From NCBI GenBank assembly GCA_023443285.1, contig JAEZVB010000137.1, forward strand, positions 1 through 64,000: DNA of 64,000 bases, given 5' to 3'. Below the pieces are notes generated by a model, which worked only from the letters and a program-made list of their open reading frames with translations, did no database searches and had not been told where the DNA came from. Source of the DNA: Bacillota bacterium. Its GTDB lineage: Bacteria; Bacillota; Negativicutes; Sporomusales; Sporomusaceae. The position numbers and the translations under genes were made by a program. Shown here piece after piece: positions 19,001 through 26,196 of this stretch (position 1 is its first letter; each line of letters begins with the position of its first letter).

Positions 19001-19418
19001 ATACTTGACGATATATCGTTAGACCTTTGTCTACCTCGCCGGCATAAATTAATGTATAAGCCAAGCCTGCGCGATAACTATGGTTTTGCGGACTATGTGA
19101 GACAAGTAATTCAAAGCTAGTTTTAGCTAACCGCACTTGGCCTGTTCGAATATAGCATTCAGCTACACAATATAACACTCTATCAGGCATAGCTTCTAAC
19201 CGTGGCCATATCGCAGTGGCCGTCTCGATCACTTTTTCATATCGACAATCATCAAACAGAGCAACAATTGCTTCTTGCTCTGCCATTGAAGAAGCCTGTG
19301 TGTGCACAGAATATTCTCGGTTTGCATCAGGTGCTACGGTTGCCGCAGCTTCACCCGTATTATGTTGTGCAGCCATTAGTGCCGAAACTACAGCAAGCAA
19401 AAATCGCCTATCTTTCAT
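16062..19418 (-). CDS. TPR-rich outer-membrane polysaccharide export porin (PgaA/BcsC-like)
   Basis: The 1118-residue protein has a signal-peptide-like N-terminus (MKDRRFLLAVVSALMAA). Tandem tetratricopeptide-type helical repeats follow over about residues 45-640, then a helical linker with repeated FxYEMAQI-type segments (about 700-815), and a C-terminal region rich in alternating beta-strand and aromatic residues ending in Phe (QLTHYF), as expected of an outer-membrane barrel. This is the architecture of PgaA and BcsC, the periplasmic scaffold plus porin of synthase-dependent polysaccharide secretion. It is the first gene after the cyclic-di-GMP riboswitch. Its presence implies an outer membrane in this organism. 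Confidence 0.85.
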   Translation of the reverse strand: MKDRRFLLAVVSALMAAQHNTGEAAATVAPDANREYSVHTQASSMAEQEAIVALFDDCRYEKVIETATAIWPRLEAMPDRVLYCVAECYIRTGQVRLAKTSFELLVSHSPQNHSYRAGLAYTLIYAGEVDKGLTIYRQVLNENHGMLKGAAEDAVALLAQGNYAGGKSLFRLVIAISPDKQYYLQWYEKSLRMYRLADDIPAVQDINRVTAAKPAVPSENEQNVLHSQALELAKNGQAQQALDIMASFSKSNNNDQSLVFDYIIISQQAGQNDQAVNLYERHSNFAMPFSVSKSVSKAYFQLKKYDKAMAVLEPAIFRGEHDALLWAGEMNLLRGNQAGAQLYYERLLAQNPNDFEVYFSRGMLSIEIKDYRQAAGDLERARRTMTNSEVSKSQLPKLEHSLALAYMNSGQNQKAVSLLKSYVKTSPVDSSAASYYIIALANSSQYELAVQEGERLWPAYAGGTTLGLRALAESYIRLGKKEQALAIHQHLARPQPGDAANWQKVGFQLLLAGRTAEGLSHYDKVLGRPANVDAVVTDAITFINTDKYLAGKMLFELVLSKYPKQAYREQYAEALVKKNFNQAAYKQYQLLSEQPDGELAGLSGMARTAIAMGDYTKSRQALDTITNKYGRSKAVAALEPNRQGQKSATLQTNYAASNDYQKMKPRLLSTTVQKSQDSALNVSNLVESNKHVLSVDKEAPQKIKEEFAYEMAQIATKFLSSPTTNAENFKIDFTYAISNITAKVIPIIPSEQRNQFTYEMAQITTTIINDNNLDMKKAQTQFAQLTTKIINQIDKIIADGKSTGLQKSDKPTFQVLNRETYSGLIDELMDVGNRSKHPDNKVKLDGEIRYHYAVNSGSEKWNKTAAGFRLYLSANSKINKDWHVYSTLEGQQSIKNYNNKFELSSLYIRGKLGDATVKAGKFGYLMAEGNIYDSSLTGVKLDAGEPVKYSVGYGKTQNTKETYIVTARYTDFDYNLETGLYYYQLDEGTHDRNTIVNIGGNYNFNDLSVGAMFLGSSRKDSKGNTNGYVLTLSYGQLHTYRPNTYNLYVKYYDQPQYTYISHGMDGKANSMQGFKGYGLGINYAFAKDSVLGIEYYDLKDKISGERGKTFWTQLTHYF

Positions 19419-19523
19419 ATGTCATGCCTCATCTTTCAAGAAAGAGATATAAATTATCGTGTCAATTGCAGCGTTAGCATTTGCCGGACAGTAATACTTA
19501 CAGACTTTACGCCTATATAAAAT

Positions 19524-19571
19524 AAAAACTGCCGGTAACACTCACAAAACTTGTAAGAGCAACCTGGCAGT
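19524..19571 (-). terminator. Riboswitch-controlled terminator before the exopolysaccharide operon
   Basis: On the minus strand ACTGCC (from 19571) pairs with GGCAGT (to 19524), extended by GGT/ACC and CTTAC/GTGAG segments around an AAGTTTT loop and followed by TTTTTATTTT. The left arm overlaps conserved 3' bases of the cyclic-di-GMP aptamer, so the two structures cannot form together. Confidence 0.85.
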
Positions 19572-19645
19572 CATAGGTAAAAACTCCGTTAGACCCAAGG
19601 CTTTGCGTCCTCGCTTTTCAACGAGTATGCCACACTATTCATACT
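19552..19645 (-). promoter_or_regulatory. Class I cyclic-di-GMP riboswitch aptamer (GEMM-I)
   Basis: The minus strand reads GTGGCATACTCG, GAAA tetraloop, GCGAGGACGCAAAGCC, then GGGTCTAA, and finally ACCTATGACTGCCAGGTTG. This matches the GEMM-I order: GGCA before a GNRA-capped stem, the invariant GACGCAAAGCC, a second stem with a tetraloop-receptor-type CTAA, and the closing GCCxGGTTGC. It lies about 130-230 bases upstream of the TPR porin gene. Because the terminator uses the closing strand of the aptamer, ligand binding is predicted to stop termination, giving an ON switch. The class call is firm; the direction of control is inference. Confidence 0.88.
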
Positions 19646-19728
19646 GATTATTATTTTATCTTGAAATCTAATATATTGTCAATTAAAAATCGACTACCAT
19701 TGTTCTGGAGCTTGTATATACTCAGTTT

Positions 19729-20850
19729 TTATTTAACATTTTCCCACCAGTGAGAGAATCGTTGTTGCTGACTTTCAAGGTCAACCGGCTCTCCAATCAA
19801 GGGAGTAAGTAGTCTATACTCCTTATTTCGACTGGCATCAGTTATACGTTTAAATGGCTCATTCCAAGAATGGTTGGCAATTGCGAACTTGCCTGCATGT
19901 CCCGGCAATAACGCCTTGGCATTCAGTTCTTCAGCAGCTTGTGCTACTTCTTCCGGCATCATGTGTATATATGGCCATCGTTGATCATACTGTCCGTTTT
20001 CCATAATTACAAGGTCAAAACCATGTAACATTTCTCCGATTTGTTTAAAATGCGGCCCATAACCACCGTCACCACTGAAAAATATCCGGCGCTTTGGAGT
20101 CACTAGCGCATACCCGCCCCACAAAGTTTTGTTAGGAGTCAGCATACGTCCAGAAAAATGACGTGATGGCAATACATGGATAATAAAGTCAGTTTCTAGT
20201 TCTAATTTGGTAAACCAATCTGCTTCATGTATGCGTTCTTTTTCAAATCCCCACTCCTCAAAGTATGAACCTACTCCTAACGTGCAGATTACACTTTTGA
20301 TTTTTGGTTGCAGAGCAGTAACAGTAGGATAATCTAAGTGATCCCAATGATCGTGAGAAATAAGCAAATAATCAATTTCCGGCATATCGTCTGCTGTGTA
20401 TTGATTTGTTCCTGCAAAAACTTTGTTTACAAAAGAAACAGGTGCCGCATAAGAACTAAACACTGGATCGATCAAAATTCTTTTGCCGCCAAGTTGCACA
20501 AAGTAGGAAGAATGACCAAGCCAAATAACTATATCTTTATTTTTATCCAAGGTCATCAAATCTGTCTTTATTGTAGGAATGGGCTCTGTCGGTGTTAACC
20601 GTTCTTTTTTGGTAAAAAGATATTTCCACATGACAGAAGCCGAACTACTTCCTTCAACAATTTTAGGAGTAACAACCAAATTCTGAAATTGTCCGTCCAC
20701 ATAATTAGGTGAAGTTTGGATTCTTGCAAGGCGGGCACCTTTAGGCAATTCTCCAAACTTAGGCTGCTGCAGATAAAGCCCTATACCAAGAGCTACTATA
20801 CCAAGGCATAACAAAATAACAAATAGCATTTTTCTTTTCCTTCTTTTCAT
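19729..20850 (-). CDS. Membrane-anchored MBL-fold hydrolase (UlaG/NAPE-PLD-like)
   Basis: A single N-terminal helix (about residues 8-25) is followed by a metallo-beta-lactamase fold: IVWLGHSSYF, GKRILIDPVF and the metal-binding motif SHDHWDHLDY, with later ligands in FFSGDGGYG and LLPGHAGKF. This pattern is typical of the large UlaG/N-acylphosphatidylethanolamine-phospholipase-like group found in many bacteria. The ATG at 20850 is chosen because GGAGAAGTAC precedes it. The substrate is unknown; the anchor suggests action at the outer face of the cytoplasmic membrane. The gene stands alone, between the riboswitch leader and larE. Confidence 0.82.
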   Translation of the reverse strand: MKRRKRKMLFVILLCLGIVALGIGLYLQQPKFGELPKGARLARIQTSPNYVDGQFQNLVVTPKIVEGSSSASVMWKYLFTKKERLTPTEPIPTIKTDLMTLDKNKDIVIWLGHSSYFVQLGGKRILIDPVFSSYAAPVSFVNKVFAGTNQYTADDMPEIDYLLISHDHWDHLDYPTVTALQPKIKSVICTLGVGSYFEEWGFEKERIHEADWFTKLELETDFIIHVLPSRHFSGRMLTPNKTLWGGYALVTPKRRIFFSGDGGYGPHFKQIGEMLHGFDLVIMENGQYDQRWPYIHMMPEEVAQAAEELNAKALLPGHAGKFAIANHSWNEPFKRITDASRNKEYRLLTPLIGEPVDLESQQQRFSHWWENVK

Positions 20851-20969
20851 GTACTTCTCCATCTTTAGGATGTCCGTCTTTCATTGGCCTTTACTCTTTG
20901 CAGCAGGTTTTTTATATCCGCCTTATTCATCATTTTCTCCTGAAATATTTCACGCTACAGACTATACTT

Positions 20970-21776
20970 CTATTTGTTGCCTAATGTCTCATTAAAGCTT
21001 CCGACCCGATACCCTTCTAAATCCAAGGTTACAAACGTAAACCCAAATTCTTTAAGTCTATCTGCTATTTCCGCCAGAAGTTCCTCATTAAATAATTTAT
21101 TTTTATCCTTTTTATCTACTTCAATTCTTGCCAGATTGCCGTGGCATCGTACTCGAACCGCCCGGAACCCTCTGTCCATCATATACTTTTCCGCTTTTTC
21201 TATTTTTATGAAATCTTCTTCTTTTAGTTCATTGCCATAAGGTATTCTTGTCAGCAAGCAGGCATAGGGTGGTTTATCCCAGGTAGGAAGACCCAGTTCT
21301 TTCGATAAATTCCTTATTTCCTGCTTACCCAATTGACACTCTAATAACGGGCTTTTTATATTAAGCTCCTTTAGCGCGGCAAGCCCTGGTCTATAGTCAC
21401 CAATATCATCAAAATTGGTGCCATCAATCACATAAAGATAGCCTTCTCTTTCAGCGATGGCTTTGATTTGACTAAATACCGCCTTTTTGCAAAGGTAACA
21501 TCTGTTTTCCGGATTGTTTCTAATTTCATCAATGATTGGCGCCTCTACAATTTCAAAGGCTATTTCCAGTTTTGCTATTAATTGTTTGGCCTCCTCGATT
21601 TCCCATTTAGGAATATAAGGTGACTGTATAGTTACAGCTTTAAGCTCATCGCCTAACGCTTCTTTTGCCGCTTTAAGCAAAAAAGTACTGTCTACCCCTC
21701 CGGAGAAAGCTAAAACAACCTTTTCCAGCTTTTTTAAATAGGTAAGCAAGTTTACATATTTTTCATTATTTATCAT
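20970..21776 (-). CDS. larE: LarE, ATP-dependent sacrificial sulfur transferase for the nickel-pincer cofactor
   Basis: LarE adenylates pyridinium-3,5-biscarboxylate mononucleotide and inserts sulfur during synthesis of the nickel-pincer nucleotide cofactor used by lactate racemase and related enzymes. The 268-residue protein has the PP-loop SGGVDST (about 25-31), NRCYLC (Cys93 and Cys96) and PYACLLTRIPYG, with Cys173 at the position of the sulfur-donating cysteine. The partner nickel-insertion gene larC survives only as a broken fragment immediately upstream, and no larA or larB is seen in the window. It may therefore depend on lar genes elsewhere. Identification is firm. Confidence 0.92.
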   Translation of the reverse strand: MINNEKYVNLLTYLKKLEKVVLAFSGGVDSTFLLKAAKEALGDELKAVTIQSPYIPKWEIEEAKQLIAKLEIAFEIVEAPIIDEIRNNPENRCYLCKKAVFSQIKAIAEREGYLYVIDGTNFDDIGDYRPGLAALKELNIKSPLLECQLGKQEIRNLSKELGLPTWDKPPYACLLTRIPYGNELKEEDFIKIEKAEKYMMDRGFRAVRVRCHGNLARIEVDKKDKNKLFNEELLAEIADRLKEFGFTFVTLDLEGYRVGSFNETLGNK

Positions 21777-21833
21777 TATCGTCAGCCTCTATCATTTTAT
21801 CGTTTTTATAATTACTGTTTATGATTTATATTT

Positions 21834-22007
21834 TCAATATCTTTTAAATTTATTATCCTTTTTTAGCTGCAGCTCATATTCCGCATCTAGATTAAGCTTG
21901 GATAACTCTTTCCTTACATAATCCTCCTCCACTCCTAAATCCAGCAATGCGCCTAAATTCATATCACCGCTGATACCGCAAAAACAATCATATTATAATA
22001 CTTTCAT
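21834..22007 (-). pseudogene. larC remnant (nickel-insertion protein, N-terminal fragment with nonsense codon)
   Basis: On the minus strand an ATG at 22007 with GGAGAG upstream reads MKVL, a TAA, then YDCFCGISGDMNLGALLDLG, which is the conserved N-terminus of LarC (usual form MKxLYYDCFCGISGDMN). The frame runs about 40 more residues and then hits TGA at 21834-21836. Thus a Tyr codon has become TAA and the remaining roughly 85 percent of the gene is gone. It lies about 60 bases upstream of larE in operon orientation. Confidence 0.85.
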
Positions 22008-22062
22008 CATCAAGCTCTCCATTACCTATTTTTTTCACATCATTTTTTTATCTTTGTTATTT

Positions 22063-22093
22063 AGTCTAACACTTGGAGTTAACTCAAAGTCAA
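22063..22093 (-). promoter_or_regulatory. MerR-type promoter with 19-base spacer, upstream of the lar remnant
   Basis: Minus strand: -35 TTGACT (22093-22088), 19-base spacer containing GAGTTAACTC and -10 TAGACT (22068-22063). A long spacer with a central dyad is the hallmark of promoters activated by MerR-family regulators. It points toward the larC remnant and larE. Confidence 0.7.
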
Positions 22094-22225
22094 GTATTTT
22101 CTCTAAAAATTAAATTCTTACCACCCGATACCAGTGAAATATGCAAAGGCATGCCTCAGCATCGCAAGATATCCGAGCACCGACAAGACGTTTCTAAGAC
22201 ATTTGAGGCTGCAACGCCATTACCT

Positions 22226-22298
22226 ACAAAAAATGGAGACTAAGCTGCTCTTTTCTTGCCGCTTGTAAAAGCGGAAGTAGTAGAGCGGCTTAGTCTCC
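22226..22298 (-). terminator. Branched terminator after the copper efflux operon
   Basis: Minus-strand GGAGACTAAGC (from 22298) pairs with the matching arm ending at 22235 and is followed by ATTTTTTG. An inner hairpin (CCGCTT/AAGCGG) sits in the loop. It lies about 130 bases past the last gene of the leftward operon. The remaining bases up to 22100 contain no recognisable gene. Confidence 0.75.
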
Positions 22299-22429
22299 AG
22301 ACTCCATATAAGCATTAGAAATTAACATGCTGAAGTGTTCAATATGCAATTCCCATTCTGTCCGCTAGGAAAATAAGAATTCCGGACAGTCATTTCCTGT
22401 TCATCGGCCGCTCCTTCTATTCAAGCCAA

Positions 22430-22891
22430 TCAATGACTCATGCTTTGCAGGTAAGTGGAAGTCTGCTTCATAAGATCCTGCATAGCCTTAACTTTACCTT
22501 CTATAGCACTGGGATCTGATTTACCTGAATTTACGCTATCCTTAATCTCAACAGCCGCTTTGCGTAATTTGTCTTTTAAACCGGCATCCATCATATGAGG
22601 CATAACCTTATCAGTGGTACTTACCAGTTGGGCGGCACTCTTCTGCGCATCCATGGTTTGACCGGCCTTCACTTGCTTGACCATATCTTGCAGGATTTTA
22701 TCCATGTCTTTCATCATAGGTATCGGGTCTTCCTTCGGCATTGCTGCGCTATGCCCTTGGTGACCAGTTGCTGCTTGTTCTTGAGTGGCCGGTGCCTGCA
22801 CTGCCGGTTTTTCACTAGAACCGCAACCTGCTATTAGTGACATAACTACAGTAATAGCGAAAATCCCCATTACTACTTTTCTTTTATTCAA
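22430..22891 (-). CDS. Small Met/His-rich lipoprotein of the copper efflux operon
   Basis: The 153-residue protein has a lipoprotein signal (LIAGC), a low-complexity Ala/Pro/Gln segment, a GHQGHSAAMP stretch and a helical domain rich in Met and Lys, ending in QSMSH. Scattered Met and His residues in an exported protein beside CusBA suggest binding of monovalent copper or silver outside the cytoplasm. It is the last gene of the TolC-CusB-CusA cluster, about 97 bases after cusA. No named family is recognised; function is inferred from context. Confidence 0.7.
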   Translation of the reverse strand: MNKRKVVMGIFAITVVMSLIAGCGSSEKPAVQAPATQEQAATGHQGHSAAMPKEDPIPMMKDMDKILQDMVKQVKAGQTMDAQKSAAQLVSTTDKVMPHMMDAGLKDKLRKAAVEIKDSVNSGKSDPSAIEGKVKAMQDLMKQTSTYLQSMSH

Positions 22892-22988
22892 TTAAATAAC
22901 CTCCAAATGATTTTTTAACAAAAGACTTATCATGTGGTGGGGAGTATTCCTCCCAAACCACAGATTAGTTGTATTTAGTTAACTAAAC

Positions 22989-25900
22989 TCAGTCGGCAGT
23001 ATGTGAATTAGTGGACACTGGCTGCTTTTTGGTGTCAAGCCACTTGTTCCAGACCAGATAAATGCAAGGAAGCACAATCAGTGTTAAAATCGTTGAGGTA
23101 ACCAGACCGCCTACAACTACCGTAGCCATCGGTCGCTGTACTTCGGCCCCCGTCCCAGTGGCATACAGTAACGGAAACAAGCCCAAACTGGCAACTAAGG
23201 CGGTAATCATAACTGGCCTTAAGCGGGTAAATGCACCTTCAATAATAGCTTCCTCTAATGATCGGTGGTCGCGCAAGTGTTTGATATAAGTGACCATTAT
23301 GACCCCATTTTGCACCGCAATCCCGAAGAGAGCAATGAAGCCGACCGCTGCAGCTACCGTGAAATATGTGCCTGTAATATACATGGCAACAATACCACCT
23401 ACAAGGGAAAACGGTATATTCATTAAGATGAGGAAGGCATCACTACCACTCTTAAAGCTCATATAGAGCAAGAAAAAGGTAATCACGATGACTGCAGGCA
23501 CTACAAGTGACAGCCGCTCTTTCGCTCGTTGCTGATTTTCATACTGTCCGGTCCATTTTAAAGAATAGCCAGCAGGTAAATCAACCTTTTCCTTGATGAC
23601 TTTGTTCGCTTCATCAACAAAGCTTACCACATCTCGTCCGCGGGTGTTCATCTGTATAATCATTCTATAGACACCGTTTTCACTGCTAATCATCGATGGG
23701 CCATCCACTATACGAAACTGAGCAACTTCACCCAGTGGCACATAGGCACCGGTGGCGGCTCCGACTGCTGGTGCGGTTGCACCGCCACCACCCATTCCAC
23801 CCATTCCGCCCATTCCTCCGCCGCCGCTTTTCGCGGCAGTACCGCCACCAGTTACAGGAATGAGGATATTTTGCATAGCGTCAATTGTTTCGCGGTTCTC
23901 TCGATTATATCGAACTAAAACGTTAAAACGTTTACGCCCTTCGATGGTAGTTGTGGCAATTTTGCCTCCTACCGCCAGTTCAGTCGCATCTTCAACATCG
24001 GCGATGTTCAGCCCATAACGAGCTGCCTTTTCCCGATTGACCTCAATCTCCAGATAAGAAGCACCAAAGACTCGTTCAGCTAGCAAATCGCTGACTCCTG
24101 GTACGGTTGCCAGCGCTTTTTCAATATCAAAAGCCTTTTGCTGCAGCACCTTAAGGTCTTCTCCATAAAGTTTGATACCAAGTTCGGTACGTACGCCGGT
24201 GGTCAGCATGGATAATCGGCCAGCAATTGGCTGGGTAAAGGCTAAATTAAGCCCTGGTATATTGGCTAATTTCACCATCATTTCCTGTTCAATTGCCTCT
24301 TGCGTTACACCTGGACGCCACTCTTCTTTCGGTTTTAATGTGACAATGGTTTCAATCATGCTAATTGGTGCTGGGTCCATGGCCGACTCGGCTCGTCCCA
24401 CTTTACCCACCGACATATCGATTTCTGGTATTTCCAGGATAACCTTATCCATGGTTTTAGCTGCTTCTACTGCTTCTGTTAGTGACACACTTGGCAACAT
24501 GGTAGGCATTACTAGGAAGGTTCCTTCATTTAGAGCCGGCATAAAGGTTGTACCAATAAACGGTACTAGTGAGAACCCTGCAATCATCACGATAACAGCA
24601 ATCACGATAGTGGTTTTATTATACTTCATCACCGTTTTGAGAAGTGGTACATATCCTTGATGCATTTTGGCAACAATCCAAGTGTCTTTTTCTTGAATTT
24701 TACCTTTGAGCATCAAGGTGCAAAGCACCGGTACTAAAGTGAAAGCCAGCAGCAGTGACCCGCTCATGGCAAAGGATTTTGCCCACGCCATAGGTGTATA
24801 GAGCTTGCCTTCCGTACCAGTCATGGTAAATACGGGTAGGAAGGTGACAATGATGATGGTGATGGAAAAGAAGATGGGTGCGGCTACTTCCTTAGCCGCT
24901 TCTAGCGTCACGTCGACAATGTTGCGTCGCCCTTGGTCTTCCGCCAAATGCCGGAAGATGTTTTCAACCATTACAATGGCCGCATCAGTCATGACGCCGA
25001 TGCCAATGGCAATGCCGCCGAGGGACATCAAGTTTGCCGAGAGGTGTATTTGTTTCATTGCGATGAGCGCAATCAAAATACCTATAGGGATGGCACTAGT
25101 CACAATCAAACTGGATCGGACATTTCCTAAGAATAGGATAACAATGAGCGAAACTAAAATGAATTCTTCAACCAATGCCCGGGTCAATGTATTGACCGCT
25201 TTTTTCACCAGGTCGGTCTGATCGTAAAAAGGCACAATCCTCATGCCCTCCGGTAACGTTGGCTGAATTTCGCTGATCTTGGCTTTTACTTGGTCGATGA
25301 CGTTGAGTGTGTTTTCGCCCATGCGCTGAATAACTATACCACCGGCCGCTTCATAACCGGATTTGGTTAGCACGCCCCGGCGAAAGTCCGGGCCAGCGGT
25401 TACGTTGGCTACATCTTTGATATATATCGGTACATTGTTGTTTTGAGTAATTACAATGTTTTTAATATCCTCAATAGATTGAATTAGACCTAATCCACGA
25501 ATAATAAATTCCTGACCGTTTTGTTCGACAACTTTTGCCCCGATGTTGGCGTTGTTGGCACCAAGCGCTCCAAATACCTGGTTGAAGGTAACCCGGTAGC
25601 TTTGTAGCAGATGTGGATCAAGATTGATCTGGTACTGCATTACATAGCCGCCAATACTGGCGACCTCTGCTACGCCAGGCACTGCGCTCAATTGCTGCTT
25701 GATTGCGAAATCCTCGATAGTGCGCAGATCTGCAAGGTTGTGGCGGTCGCTTTCCACGGTGTACATGAAAACCTGTCCCATAGGTGTGCTGACAGGTCCC
25801 AATGCCGGCTGCACACCGCGCGGCAATTGGGGAATGGCTTGCTTCACTTTTTCGTTCACAACTTGACGAGCAAAATAGGGCTCTACACCATCTTCAAAGA

Positions 25901-26186
25901 TTACTGTAATAAGTGACATCCCAAAAGACGAAGCGGAACGTACTTCCTTCACGTTTGGCAATCCTCTTAATGCTGTTTCCAACGGATAAGTGACCTGATC
26001 TTGAATCTCCTGCGGCCCGCGGCCCATCCAATCAGCCGAGACAAGTACTTGGTTTTCACTGAGGTCAGGAAAGGCATCAATGGGGGTGTCGCGCACAACA
26101 AAAACTCCCCAAACAATGACTAAAGCAGTGAGTACCAAAATAATCACACGATTTTTCAAGGAAAACTCGATTAATTTATTTAACAT
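22989..26186 (-). CDS. cusA: CusA-type heavy-metal RND efflux transporter
   Basis: The 1065-residue protein begins MLNKLIEFSLKNRVI and shows the RND layout of 12 membrane helices with two large periplasmic loops. Methionines stand in the three positions used by CusA for Cu(I)/Ag(I): LVMPTML, PISMIET and LSMLTTG. The GRAESAMDPAP segment also matches the Cu/Ag branch. The start at 26186 has GGGGAG upstream; a longer frame to 26342 is rejected because it overlaps cusB out of frame. A glycine/methionine-rich insert (MGGMGGMGGGG, about 23745-23853) interrupts the second periplasmic region and looks like an added flexible metal-binding loop. It forms the pump with the adjacent cusB and tolC-like genes. 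Confidence 0.92.
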   Translation of the reverse strand: MLNKLIEFSLKNRVIILVLTALVIVWGVFVVRDTPIDAFPDLSENQVLVSADWMGRGPQEIQDQVTYPLETALRGLPNVKEVRSASSFGMSLITVIFEDGVEPYFARQVVNEKVKQAIPQLPRGVQPALGPVSTPMGQVFMYTVESDRHNLADLRTIEDFAIKQQLSAVPGVAEVASIGGYVMQYQINLDPHLLQSYRVTFNQVFGALGANNANIGAKVVEQNGQEFIIRGLGLIQSIEDIKNIVITQNNNVPIYIKDVANVTAGPDFRRGVLTKSGYEAAGGIVIQRMGENTLNVIDQVKAKISEIQPTLPEGMRIVPFYDQTDLVKKAVNTLTRALVEEFILVSLIVILFLGNVRSSLIVTSAIPIGILIALIAMKQIHLSANLMSLGGIAIGIGVMTDAAIVMVENIFRHLAEDQGRRNIVDVTLEAAKEVAAPIFFSITIIIVTFLPVFTMTGTEGKLYTPMAWAKSFAMSGSLLLAFTLVPVLCTLMLKGKIQEKDTWIVAKMHQGYVPLLKTVMKYNKTTIVIAVIVMIAGFSLVPFIGTTFMPALNEGTFLVMPTMLPSVSLTEAVEAAKTMDKVILEIPEIDMSVGKVGRAESAMDPAPISMIETIVTLKPKEEWRPGVTQEAIEQEMMVKLANIPGLNLAFTQPIAGRLSMLTTGVRTELGIKLYGEDLKVLQQKAFDIEKALATVPGVSDLLAERVFGASYLEIEVNREKAARYGLNIADVEDATELAVGGKIATTTIEGRKRFNVLVRYNRENRETIDAMQNILIPVTGGGTAAKSGGGGMGGMGGMGGGGATAPAVGAATGAYVPLGEVAQFRIVDGPSMISSENGVYRMIIQMNTRGRDVVSFVDEANKVIKEKVDLPAGYSLKWTGQYENQQRAKERLSLVVPAVIVITFFLLYMSFKSGSDAFLILMNIPFSLVGGIVAMYITGTYFTVAAAVGFIALFGIAVQNGVIMVTYIKHLRDHRSLEEAIIEGAFTRLRPVMITALVASLGLFPLLYATGTGAEVQRPMATVVVGGLVTSTILTLIVLPCIYLVWNKWLDTKKQPVSTNSHTAD

Positions 26187-26196
26187 ACCACTCCCC

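Noticed and set aside
22099..22225. Short hydrophobic minus-strand stretch (VLSVLGYLAMLRHAFAYFTG) as a gene
   Set aside because: It has no start codon with a ribosome binding site and no recognisable family; at most a relic.
23752..24018. Plus-strand Pro-rich frame opposite the CusA insert
   Set aside because: It is the antisense shadow of the Gly/Met-rich loop of CusA.
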